Assembly: GCF_015624505.1 (NCBI RefSeq)
Contig: NZ_CP061379.1
Span: 4,588,001-4,652,000, forward strand
From: Bradyrhizobium commune
GTDB taxonomy: Bacteria; Pseudomonadota; Alphaproteobacteria; Rhizobiales; Xanthobacteraceae
Direction: 5' to 3'
Length of the DNA: 64,000 nucleotides
Under the pieces are notes generated by a model. The model was given only the letters and a program-made list of their open reading frames with translations, was not told where the DNA came from and made no database searches. The translations under genes were made by a program, and so were the position numbers. Shown piece by piece: positions 26,850-34,085 of this stretch (its first letter is position 1; the number at the start of each line of letters is the position of its first letter).

Positions 26850-27730
26850 TGGTCAAATCCAAACAGGCGCGCGGGATTGTCGACCAGGATCTTCTGCTGG
26901 AATTCCTGCTCCGGCGCGAACAGCGGGATCAGGTCGACGAGATCGCCGTCGTTCGGCATCGCCTTGACGTTGGGATGCGGCCAGTCGGTGCCCCAGATGA
27001 TGCGGTCCGGCGCTGTCTCGACGATCTTTCGCGCAAACGGCACGGCGTCGGTAAAGGGCGGACCGGCCGAGGAGACCCGCTCCGAGCCGCAGATCTTGAC
27101 CCAGCACTTCTCGTCGCGCTGCATCAGCTCGATCAAAATCTTGAATGGAAGCTGGTCGAGCCCGTCGGATGCCTTCACCCGCCCCATATGGTCGATCGTG
27201 TAGCTCAGCGGCAGCCTTGTCAGCATGTCGGCATATTCGGGCAGGTCGATCGCATCGAAATGCAGATCGATGTGCCAGCCGAGCGGCGCGACCATCGCGA
27301 TGATACGGTTGAACACACGCTTGTCGGGCACGCCGCCAAGATGGCGGACGAAATTGAAGCGGCAGCCGCGGAAGCCCCCCTCGTGCAGCACGCGAAGCTC
27401 GCGCTCGGTGATGGTGTCGTCGATATTGGCGACCGCGCGATAGGCGCCGTTGCTCTGCGCGATGGCATCGAGTGCCACCGTGTTGTCGGTGCCGTGCACG
27501 CTGGCATTGACGATGACGGCGCGTTCCACGCCGAGCTTGGCGTGCAGTGCCCGAAAATCCTCCAGCGGCGCATCGGGCGGCGTGTAGGAGCGATCAGGCG
27601 CGTAAGGATATTTCGCGCCGGGCCCGAAAATGTGGCAATGCGCATCGCAGGACAGCTTCGGCAGCTTGAACTTCGGCGTGCGCGTGTTCGGATCGGGCGG
27701 CGGAATGGTCGGCGTGTACATCATCGTCAT
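26846..27730 (-). CDS. 2-pyrone-4,6-dicarboxylate lactonase-like amidohydrolase, copy 1
   Basis: 294 residues, amidohydrolase_2 barrel close to LigI. CDAHCHIFGPGAKYPY carries the first His pair, TIDHMGRV the central His and IIWGTDWPHPN the catalytic Asp. LigI hydrolyses PDC to 4-oxalomesaconate without needing a tightly bound metal. Preceded by a second copy that it overlaps by one base. The two share long identical blocks (GTDWPHPNVK, MPNDG, VDLIPL). Cytoplasmic, no leader. Which copy acts on PDC is unknown. Confidence 0.8.
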   Translation of the reverse strand: MTMMYTPTIPPPDPNTRTPKFKLPKLSCDAHCHIFGPGAKYPYAPDRSYTPPDAPLEDFRALHAKLGVERAVIVNASVHGTDNTVALDAIAQSNGAYRAVANIDDTITERELRVLHEGGFRGCRFNFVRHLGGVPDKRVFNRIIAMVAPLGWHIDLHFDAIDLPEYADMLTRLPLSYTIDHMGRVKASDGLDQLPFKILIELMQRDEKCWVKICGSERVSSAGPPFTDAVPFARKIVETAPDRIIWGTDWPHPNVKAMPNDGDLVDLIPLFAPEQEFQQKILVDNPARLFGFDQ

Positions 27731-28689
27731 CAGCTGAACTTGAACAGGCGCGCGGGATTGTCGACCAGCAGCTTCTGCTGGACCTTGGCATCGGGCGCAT
27801 AGAGAGGGATCAGGTCGACGATCTCACCGTCATTCGGCATGAACTTGACATTGGGGTGCGGCCAGTCAGTGCCCCAGATGACGCGATCGGGCGCGTTGTC
27901 GATCAGCGCTTTCGCGAACGGCACGGCGTCGTGGAAGGGCTTGCCGGCGGCGGAGGCACGTTCGAGGCCGGTGATCTTGACCCAGCACTTCTCGTCCTTC
28001 TTCTGAAGGTCGAGCAATGCGGTGAATCCGGGATCGTCGAGCCCCTTCCCGGCCAGCACCGTGCCCATGTGATCGATCACGTAGGGCGCCGGCAGCGCGG
28101 TCAGGATCGGCGCGAATTCGGGGATCGTGCCCGGCTCGAAATAGACATCGATGTGCCAGCCGAGCTCGGCGACGCGGTGCACGATGCGCTGGAACTTGTT
28201 CATGTCGCCGACGCCGCCGAGGCGCTTGAGGAAGGCGAAGCGGCAGCCGCAGATGCCGCCCTTGTCGAGCGCCGCCAGCTCCTTCTCGCTCATCTCGTCG
28301 CTGACGTTGGCGATGCCCTTGTAGGCGCCCTCACTTTGCGCGATGGCGTCGGTGACGACGCGGTTGTCGGTGCCGTGAACGGTGGCATTCACGATCACGC
28401 AGCGCTCGACGCCGATCTTTTCGTGAACGCTGCGGAACGTCTCCAGCGGCGCGTCAGCTGTGTTGTACGGGCGCTTCTCGGAAAAGGGATAGCGGGACGC
28501 CGGCCCGAAGATATGGGTGTGGCTGTCGCAGGATTTCGGCGGCAGCTTGAACGACGGCGTCTTGGGATGAGGGTCCGGCGGATCAATCGTCGGCATGGCC
28601 TTCGGTTCGGCAGCTTGCGCGCGCGCTTCGGTTGCGAGCGCGGAGCCTGCCAATCCGGTCAAGAGATGCAAGCACTCTCGCCTGTTCAT
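27730..28689 (-). CDS. 2-pyrone-4,6-dicarboxylate lactonase-like amidohydrolase, copy 2, with Tat-like leader
   Basis: 319 residues from ATG 28689. It begins MNRRECLHLLTGLAGSAL and runs to ATEARAQA: a twin-arginine-type leader, unlike copy 1. Then comes the same LigI-like domain: CDSHTHIFGPASRYPF, VIDHMGTV, VIWGTDWPHPN. The ribosome binding site (GAGG) is very close to this ATG. An internal ATG at 28596 (MPTIDPPDPH) lines up with the start of copy 1 and would give a cytoplasmic enzyme. If the leader is real, this paralogue is periplasmic, which is unusual. First enzyme gene after the TetR regulator. Confidence 0.72.
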   Translation of the reverse strand: MNRRECLHLLTGLAGSALATEARAQAAEPKAMPTIDPPDPHPKTPSFKLPPKSCDSHTHIFGPASRYPFSEKRPYNTADAPLETFRSVHEKIGVERCVIVNATVHGTDNRVVTDAIAQSEGAYKGIANVSDEMSEKELAALDKGGICGCRFAFLKRLGGVGDMNKFQRIVHRVAELGWHIDVYFEPGTIPEFAPILTALPAPYVIDHMGTVLAGKGLDDPGFTALLDLQKKDEKCWVKITGLERASAAGKPFHDAVPFAKALIDNAPDRVIWGTDWPHPNVKFMPNDGEIVDLIPLYAPDAKVQQKLLVDNPARLFKFS

Positions 28690-28763
28690 TTCCTCGACAC
28701 CCCAGTCACATGGTCCGCTTGCGAGCGGAAACGCGAGATCGCGCTTCCCCTCGACGGTTTCTT

Positions 28764-29471
28764 TCAAGTCTTGCTTGCAACAACCCGCCGGCGTGCCGGC
28801 GCGGCCTGGTCCAGCGCCGGCGCCTGGAAGGCGGCGACGGTCGCCTGCACCAGCTGCTCGATCGCGCTGGCAGCATCGCTGCCGTCGGCCTCGCCCCGCG
28901 ACAGGCGCGAGACGCGGTCCGGCGTCACCAGCGAGTAATAGAGTGCGCCGAGCAGGAAGTGGCTGCGCCAGACGATCTCGTTGCGCGGAATGTGCGGCAG
29001 GCTGTCGTGGATCGCGTCGATGAAGGCGTGGCTGGTGTCGTCAAAGGTCTGCGCGATGATTTTTCGCGCGACCTCGTTGCCCTCCGCCGACATCACGGCG
29101 CGCAGCCGCGTGAAGCGCGCTCCCCCGCCGGCGAGATCGCTGCCCGAGGTGAAGGCCGGCACCACATAGGCGCGGACGATCGCCTCCAGCCGGTCCTGGA
29201 GATCGCGCACGCGCTTGGCGGCGGCAAGCAGCTCCGAACGGCGAAGGTTCATCGGCCCGCAATGCCGCCGGTAGATCTCCAGCAGCAGGCCGTCCTTGGT
29301 CTTGAAATGATAGGTGACGCTGCCGGGATTGGCGCCGGCGGCCTGCGCGATATCGCGCACCGAGACGGCGTTGAAGCCGTTGGTGGCGAACAGCTCCTCG
29401 GCCGCGGCGAGGATCGCCTCGCGCATGTTCGGCTTGCGGGCCGTTTCCCTGCTGGTGGGCTTGCGTATCAT
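28764..29471 (-). CDS. TetR-family transcriptional regulator of the catabolic operon
   Basis: 235 residues: N-terminal HTH AILAAAEELFATNGFNAVSVRDIAQAAGANPGSVTYHFKTKDGLLLEIY (about 17-65) and a helical ligand domain. First gene of the minus-strand operon and divergent from a TctC-type binding protein. An 18-bp palindrome ends five bases before the ATG at 29471, leaving no room for a ribosome binding site, so the mRNA is probably leaderless or uses a start further in. The same palindrome and promoter recur before the catechol-dioxygenase-like gene at 52.7 kb. The ligand is probably an aromatic acid or ring-cleavage product. Confidence 0.88.
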   Translation of the reverse strand: MIRKPTSRETARKPNMREAILAAAEELFATNGFNAVSVRDIAQAAGANPGSVTYHFKTKDGLLLEIYRRHCGPMNLRRSELLAAAKRVRDLQDRLEAIVRAYVVPAFTSGSDLAGGGARFTRLRAVMSAEGNEVARKIIAQTFDDTSHAFIDAIHDSLPHIPRNEIVWRSHFLLGALYYSLVTPDRVSRLSRGEADGSDAASAIEQLVQATVAAFQAPALDQAAPARRRVVASKT

Positions 29472-29475
29472 GTGA

Positions 29476-29493
29476 TTTGTACTATCGTACAAA
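29476..29493. promoter_or_regulatory. TetR operator palindrome (site A) with overlapping promoter
   Basis: TTTGTAC-TATC-GTACAAA, perfect 7-bp arms, between the TetR ATG and the divergent TctC gene. On the minus strand a -35-like TTGACG (29510-29505) lies upstream and the palindrome covers the expected -10 zone. A 20-base stretch beyond it is nearly identical to that at 52785-52804. Confidence 0.75.
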
Positions 29494-29587
29494 AGATCAG
29501 GTCTCGTCAACAAAAACCATGGGCGACATCAGGGGCGGCTGAAAGACCGCCATTGGGATGCGAACGCCCCCAGGGAGTGCTGAGAAA

Positions 29588-30565
29588 ATGCTGGGTTCGA
29601 ACACGACCATCGGCCGGCTCGCGGTCGGAGCCGGTCTCCTGCTGGCGGCAAGCGCCGCGCAGGCCGAGAACTATCCGAGCAAGCCGGTCCACATCCTCGT
29701 GCCTTATGCGGCCGGTGGCGCGGTTGACGTGCTCGCGCGCACGCTCGGCCAGGCGCTGGCCAAGACCTGGGGCCAGCAGCCCGTGGTCGACAACCGGCCC
29801 GGCGCCGGCGGCATCGTCGCCTCGCAGGCGCTGACGCAGGCCGCGCCAGACGGCTACACGCTGATCCTGGTCGCGAGCGGCCATCCGCTCAACCAGTTCA
29901 TCTATCCGAGCGTGCCCTATGACACGTTCAAGGATTTTACCGCGATCAGCGAAGTCGCCTCCTCGCCGCTCGCGATCGTCGTGGCGAAGGATAGCCCCTA
30001 CAAGTCTCTCGGCGATCTCCTCGCTGCCGCCAAGAAGGAGCCCGACAAGCTCTCCTACGGCATGTCCGGCAACGGCACCTCGGCGCATCTCGCCGGCGAG
30101 CTGTTGAAATACATGTCCGGCACCAAGATCGTCGCGATCCCCTACAAGGGTGGCGCGCCGGCGCTGACCGCCGTGATCGCCGGTGAGATTCCGCTCAGCA
30201 TCAATCCGCTCGCGGAGGCGATCGGCCAGCTCGAAGGCGGCCCGGTGCGCGCGCTCGCGGTGACCTCGGCCGAGCGGTCCAAGGCGTTGCCTGACGTCCC
30301 GACCGTCGCCGAATCCGGCGTGCCCGGCTACGACGTCTCGGTCTGGTGGGGCGTGCTCGGCCCGGCCAAGATGCCGCCGGAGATCGTGGCGAAGCTCGAG
30401 ACCGATCTGAAGGCGGCGTTGCAGGATCCGAACGTGCTGTCGACGCTCGGCAAGATCGGCGCGGCGCCGGTCGGCTCCTCGGCCAAGGACTTTGACGCCT
30501 ATATGCACGCCGAGGCGACCAAATGGGAGCCGGTGCTGAAGGCCGCAGACATCCGCGCGCAGTGA
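29588..30565 (+). CDS. Tripartite tricarboxylate transporter binding protein (TctC/Bug)
   Basis: 325 residues: signal peptide (TIGRLAVGAGLLLAASAAQA), then the Bug fold with YPSKPVHILVPYAAGGAVDVLAR and NRPGAGGIVASQALTQAAPDGYTL, which hold a carboxylate through main-chain loops, and IPYKGGAPALTAVIAGEI later. I prefer ATG 29588 over 29558. No TctA/TctB membrane partner is in the window, typical of orphan Bug proteins. Divergent from the TetR gene and probably shares its operator, so it may capture the aromatic or dicarboxylic acid degraded by the operon. Confidence 0.9.
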   Translation: MLGSNTTIGRLAVGAGLLLAASAAQAENYPSKPVHILVPYAAGGAVDVLARTLGQALAKTWGQQPVVDNRPGAGGIVASQALTQAAPDGYTLILVASGHPLNQFIYPSVPYDTFKDFTAISEVASSPLAIVVAKDSPYKSLGDLLAAAKKEPDKLSYGMSGNGTSAHLAGELLKYMSGTKIVAIPYKGGAPALTAVIAGEIPLSINPLAEAIGQLEGGPVRALAVTSAERSKALPDVPTVAESGVPGYDVSVWWGVLGPAKMPPEIVAKLETDLKAALQDPNVLSTLGKIGAAPVGSSAKDFDAYMHAEATKWEPVLKAADIRAQ

Positions 30566-30573
30566 GGCTCTTC

Positions 30574-31374
30574 ATGCGGATCTCATTTGGCCAAGTTGCG
30601 CACACTGCCATCCTCGCCGTCGTTCTGACAGGAGTGTTCGGTGCGCCCGCACGCGCCGACGGTGAAGCAAAGCTGCTGGCGCCGAGCGGCACTTTGCGCG
30701 TCGGCATCTATCCGGGCAGCCCGACCTCGATGGTCACAGACGCGGCCGGCAAGCCGCATGGCCTTGCCTATGATCTCGGCGGCGAGCTGGCCAAACGGCT
30801 TGGCGTCGGCATCGACTATGTCAGGTTTCAGCGCGTGGCCGACATCGTCACCGCGATCCATGACGACCAGGTCGATTTCACCGTCACCAACGCGACGCCG
30901 GCGCGCGCCAACGAGGTCAGCTTCAGCCAGCCCGTGCTGGCGATCGAGCTCGGCTATCTCGTTCCCGCGAACTCGCCGATCGGCAAGATCGAGGATATCG
31001 ACAGACCCGGTGTGAAGATCGGCGTCACCAAGGGCTCGACCTCCGAGCGTACCCTGCCCGCGAAGTTCAAGAGCGCCACGATCGTTCCCGCCGAAAGCGT
31101 CAAGGTCGCCATCGGGATGTTTGGCCGCGGCGAGATCGATCTCTACGCCACCAACAAGCCGACGCTGTTCGAGATGTCCGACCAGATGCCGGGCGCGAAA
31201 ATTCTCGACGGCAATTGGGGTCTGGAGCACATGTCGATCGCGATCCCGAAGGGACGCGAAAGCGCGCTTTCGCTGCTCAACCAATGGGTGACGGAAGAGC
31301 AATCATCTGGCGTGGTGGACACAATCCGGCAGCAGGCCGGCTTACGCGGCGCGGCCAAGGCAAGCGGGCCTTAG
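30574..31374 (+). CDS. Family 3 extracellular solute-binding protein
   Basis: 266 residues from ATG 30574 (GAGG seven bases upstream): signal peptide MRISFGQVAHTAILAVVLTG ending APARAD, then the PBPb fold (GTLRVGIYPGSPTSMVTDAAGKPHGLAYDLGGELAKRLGV...). This family normally serves polar amino acid ABC importers; no permease or ATPase is adjacent. It follows the TctC gene by eight bases, so it is co-transcribed and may be under the same TetR control. Its stop overlaps the convergent DUF2218 gene by four bases. Confidence 0.85.
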   Translation: MRISFGQVAHTAILAVVLTGVFGAPARADGEAKLLAPSGTLRVGIYPGSPTSMVTDAAGKPHGLAYDLGGELAKRLGVGIDYVRFQRVADIVTAIHDDQVDFTVTNATPARANEVSFSQPVLAIELGYLVPANSPIGKIEDIDRPGVKIGVTKGSTSERTLPAKFKSATIVPAESVKVAIGMFGRGEIDLYATNKPTLFEMSDQMPGAKILDGNWGLEHMSIAIPKGRESALSLLNQWVTEEQSSGVVDTIRQQAGLRGAAKASGP

Positions 31375-31670
31375 CTCGACGCCTGCCCGGCGGGATGCCA
31401 GACGATCGCGGGCGGTTCGCGGAAGGCGAAGCGCACGAGATGCCGCTCGACGATGCCCTCGACCTGGACGAGCCGATCGGCGTCCTCGGCTTCGACCTTC
31501 AACGTGAGGCGGCCATCCGCCGCCTCCAGCCGGCAGGTCCCGAGCGAGAACGGGATCCTGCCCTGCTCCGGCGTGAACTCGACCGCGAGCTTGTGGGCAA
31601 AATGCTTGCAGAGCTGCTGCAGGTAGATGCTGGCCCGCTCTGTGCTGATCTCGGCCACGGAATGATTCAT
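31371..31670 (-). CDS. DUF2218 family protein
   Basis: 99 residues matching the DUF2218 pattern: ERASIYLQQLCKHFAHKLAVEFTPEQGRIPF, then ADRLVQVEGIVERHLVRFAFRE. Small cytoplasmic alpha/beta protein of unknown function, often found next to iron or metal genes; none is seen here. The initiation region is weak. It converges on the solute-binding protein gene. Confidence 0.8.
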   Translation of the reverse strand: MNHSVAEISTERASIYLQQLCKHFAHKLAVEFTPEQGRIPFSLGTCRLEAADGRLTLKVEAEDADRLVQVEGIVERHLVRFAFREPPAIVWHPAGQASS

Positions 31671-31867
31671 GATGGTGCCCTTTCAGGCGGATGATGTCCG
31701 ATGCCTGTCTTGCACGGCGATGTAGGCCACGGGTATCTTGCCAGCAAGCTATCCGCCGCTAACGATGCCGTGAGGGATTTCGGACGATGTCGCCGGACGT
31801 ACAGAATGCTGCTCATAAACGGGCAGGCCGGCGTGCAGGCCGGCCCTCCGTTTCGCAGCTCCTAGAC

Positions 31868-32089
31868 TTACCAGGCGCCCGGCTGCGCCGGCGGACGGGC
31901 GACGACAACGCCCGCAGCGGAATTCGTCGCGGTGCCGGCCGGCATGGCCCCGAACGCCTGTCGCGCGGCAGCCTGCCTGGCGGTCTTGGCCGCGGCGGTT
32001 GTCTTGGTCTGACCGCTCTCGGCGAAGGCCGCCGGCGCGGCAAGGATCGCCGCCGCAGTCAAGGTCAGCGTCAGATATCGCTTGATCAT
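31868..32089 (-). CDS. Small secreted alanine-rich protein
   Basis: 73 residues: signal peptide MIKRYLTLTLTAAAILAAPA ending AFAES, then an Ala/Thr/Gln-rich mature part of about 50 residues without recognisable fold. GGAG lies seven bases before the ATG. Divergent from a MarR gene with two palindromic sites between them, so possibly controlled by that regulator. Confidence 0.65.
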   Translation of the reverse strand: MIKRYLTLTLTAAAILAAPAAFAESGQTKTTAAAKTARQAAARQAFGAMPAGTATNSAAGVVVARPPAQPGAW

Positions 32090-32190
32090 GTCGTGCTCCA
32101 GTTTGGCAAAGCTCTCCCGTTCGCGCGTTGCCTTGCAGCGCGCGGCGGGCTGATTTCCAGATTCTCACCGGCCGGCGGCAGCCGGTCGGT

Positions 32191-32208
32191 TATCTTTCTA
32201 GAAAGATA
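32191..32208. promoter_or_regulatory. Perfect 18-bp palindrome, candidate MarR operator 1
   Basis: TATCTTTCTAGAAAGATA is fully self-complementary and lies about 95 bases upstream of the MarR gene, in the divergent spacer. Size and symmetry fit a MarR dimer site. Confidence 0.65.
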
Positions 32209-32214
32209 TATCGC

Positions 32215-32238
32215 AGATATCTTTCTGGCAAGACATCT
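32215..32238. promoter_or_regulatory. Imperfect palindrome, candidate MarR operator 2
   Basis: AGATATCTT-N6-AAGACATCT (8 of 9 arm positions pair) follows operator 1 and shares ATCTTTCT with it. Two related sites in tandem support real operator function. Confidence 0.5.
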
Positions 32239-32241
32239 ACC

Positions 32242-32289
32242 GATGAACTCTTCGTAAGATGAACGCTTCGTAAGATGAACGCTTCGTAA
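32242..32289 (+). repeat. Three tandem 16-bp repeats in the MarR leader
   Basis: Units GATGAACTCTTCGTAA (32242-32257), then GATGAACGCTTCGTAA twice (32258-32273, 32274-32289). They end exactly at the GGAGG ribosome binding site of the MarR gene, so they lie in its 5' leader. Each unit contains ATG and TAA; copy-number change could alter expression. Confidence 0.85.
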
Positions 32290-32301
32290 GGAGGCTGGCC
32301 G

Positions 32302-32811
32302 ATGACCGAACCGCGCTATCCCGCGGACAAGCTGCTCGCCATCCGGAAGAAGCATTGGCCGGAATCGGTCACCTCCGTCGGTGAGCTGATCGTGCGTGTG
32401 TATCGGCTCAACAGCCTGATGCAGGACAGCGTGGCCCAGCGGATCGCCGCCCACGACCTCTCGTTCATGGAGTTCGAGGTGCTGATCACGCTGCGCGGCG
32501 TCGCCCCGCCCTATGAGATGATCCCGACGGAGCTCTATCCGGCAATCCTGATTTCATCGGGCGGGCTCACCAAAGTGCTCAATTCCTTGCAGGAGCGCGG
32601 TCTGATCACACGGGCCGAGGATGCAGCCGACAAGCGCAGCAAGCCGGTGCGCTTGACCGCCAAAGGACGGACACTCGCCGAGCGCGTCATGGCGGAGGTG
32701 CTGGACTCCGGCGAGAAGATGATCCTCGGCGGGCTTTCGGAAGCCGAGGTCGAGCGCGCCACGCGGCTGCTGCACAAGCTGCTGACGACGCTGGAGCCAG
32801 CGCGCGACTAG
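32302..32811 (+). CDS. MarR-family transcriptional regulator
   Basis: 169 residues. The winged helix is in the middle: YPAILISSGGLTKVLNSLQERGLITRAEDAADKRSKPVRLTAKGR (about 75-120) with the DKRS wing. GGAGG lies eight bases before ATG 32302. Its own leader carries three 16-bp repeats, and two palindromes lie further up, so autoregulation is likely. The other candidate target is the divergent small secreted protein. Ligand unknown. Confidence 0.9.
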   Translation: MTEPRYPADKLLAIRKKHWPESVTSVGELIVRVYRLNSLMQDSVAQRIAAHDLSFMEFEVLITLRGVAPPYEMIPTELYPAILISSGGLTKVLNSLQERGLITRAEDAADKRSKPVRLTAKGRTLAERVMAEVLDSGEKMILGGLSEAEVERATRLLHKLLTTLEPARD

Positions 32812-32814
32812 GAT

Positions 32815-33960
32815 TCAATTGCGCGCGTTAGCCCGCATCTTCTCGGGCACAGCGGCTCGCTGAAGGAAATCGGCGTCATCGCCGCCTCCCGACGGAATCA
32901 GGATGGCGCGCTCGCGCGGCAGGGCTTCCGGCATCTCGTCGCGAATGAAGGCGATCAGCCTCTCCCGCATCTCGCAACGCAGGTCCCAGGATTGCGGCGC
33001 ATTGCGTGCGCTGACCAGCGCGCGAAGCTCGATGGTGCGTGAATCCGCGTCGATCACCTGGAGATTGACCACCGCGCCGTCCCACAGCTTCGAGTCCTTC
33101 ACCGCCTCCTCCAGCCAGCGCCGGATGCGCGGGACGTCGGCGCGATAATCGACATGGAGCGCGATCACCCCGATCAGCGAAGCCGTGTCACGCGTCCAGT
33201 TCTGGAACGGCTTTTCGATGAAATAGGACAACGGCACCACCATGCGGCGCCAGTCCCACAGCCGGATCACCACATAGGTCGAGGCAATGTCCTCGACCCA
33301 GCCCCACTCGTTCTCGATGATGACCGCATCCTCGATCCGGATCGGCTGGGTGATGGCGATCTGCACACCGGCGATCAGATTGCTGAGCAACGGCCGCGCG
33401 GCAAGACCGACGATGATACCGGCGGCACCGGCGGAGGCGAACAGGCTGACGCCATATTGCCTCACCGAATCGAACGTCATCAGCGCGGTCGAGACCGTGA
33501 TGACGACGATGATGGTGTCGGTCACGCGCTTGAACACCCGCACCTGGGTGACGTGCTTACGCGCGATGAAATTCTCGGTGACGTCGCGAAAATTCTGCAA
33601 GTACCGCGCCGCGCTCATGTCGACGATCCGGATCGAGATCCAGCCGATCAAAGCGATGAAGGCGACCACGAACAGGCTCGTCAGCGGCGTGCGGAACGCG
33701 TCATCGAGCGGTGCAAGCGGCAAAACCAGCGCGACAGCTGCAAGGCACAGCGCCAGCTGGGCTGGCCCGGACGTGCGCTCGATGAACACGCTCATGAGCG
33801 GGAGCCGGGTTCCGAAGGTCCGGTTGAGCAGCCAGACCGCGAGCCGATAAAGCGACAGAGCAAGCAACATCGCGCCTGCGACGAGGCAAAGACCGATGAA
33901 CCATGACGGTATCCATCCGAACATTTTTTCGATGTCGGTCATTACACTCTGCCGATTCAT
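32815..33960 (-). CDS. MscS-family mechanosensitive channel
   Basis: 381 residues: four or five membrane helices (about 15-35, 57-77, 88-108, 150-170), then the MscS core with the glycine/alanine pore helix FASAGAAGIIVGLAARPLLSNLIAGVQIAITQPI (about 190-225) and the beta domain (IEDAVIIENEWGWVEDIASTYVVIRLWDWRRMVVPLSYF). It releases ions under osmotic stress. ATG 33960 has GGGGAC upstream; the long N-terminal extension of the frame is unsupported. Its 3' end meets the MarR gene. Confidence 0.9.
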   Translation of the reverse strand: MNRQSVMTDIEKMFGWIPSWFIGLCLVAGAMLLALSLYRLAVWLLNRTFGTRLPLMSVFIERTSGPAQLALCLAAVALVLPLAPLDDAFRTPLTSLFVVAFIALIGWISIRIVDMSAARYLQNFRDVTENFIARKHVTQVRVFKRVTDTIIVVITVSTALMTFDSVRQYGVSLFASAGAAGIIVGLAARPLLSNLIAGVQIAITQPIRIEDAVIIENEWGWVEDIASTYVVIRLWDWRRMVVPLSYFIEKPFQNWTRDTASLIGVIALHVDYRADVPRIRRWLEEAVKDSKLWDGAVVNLQVIDADSRTIELRALVSARNAPQSWDLRCEMRERLIAFIRDEMPEALPRERAILIPSGGGDDADFLQRAAVPEKMRANARN

Positions 33961-34085
33961 TTCAAGTCCCCGGAATTGCATTCGCTTCTCGCCAACGCAT
34001 TGCAGCAGGCTTCGCTCCCCCGCCTCGTGCAATGCAGCATTCCTCTGGTGCAACCGTCGCCGAATTGCGCTATTTTGAGACAACG

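Noticed and set aside
25573..26862. 429-residue same-strand frame overlapping DctA
   Set aside because: Arginine-rich shifted reading of DctA; the 433-residue frame carries all transporter motifs.
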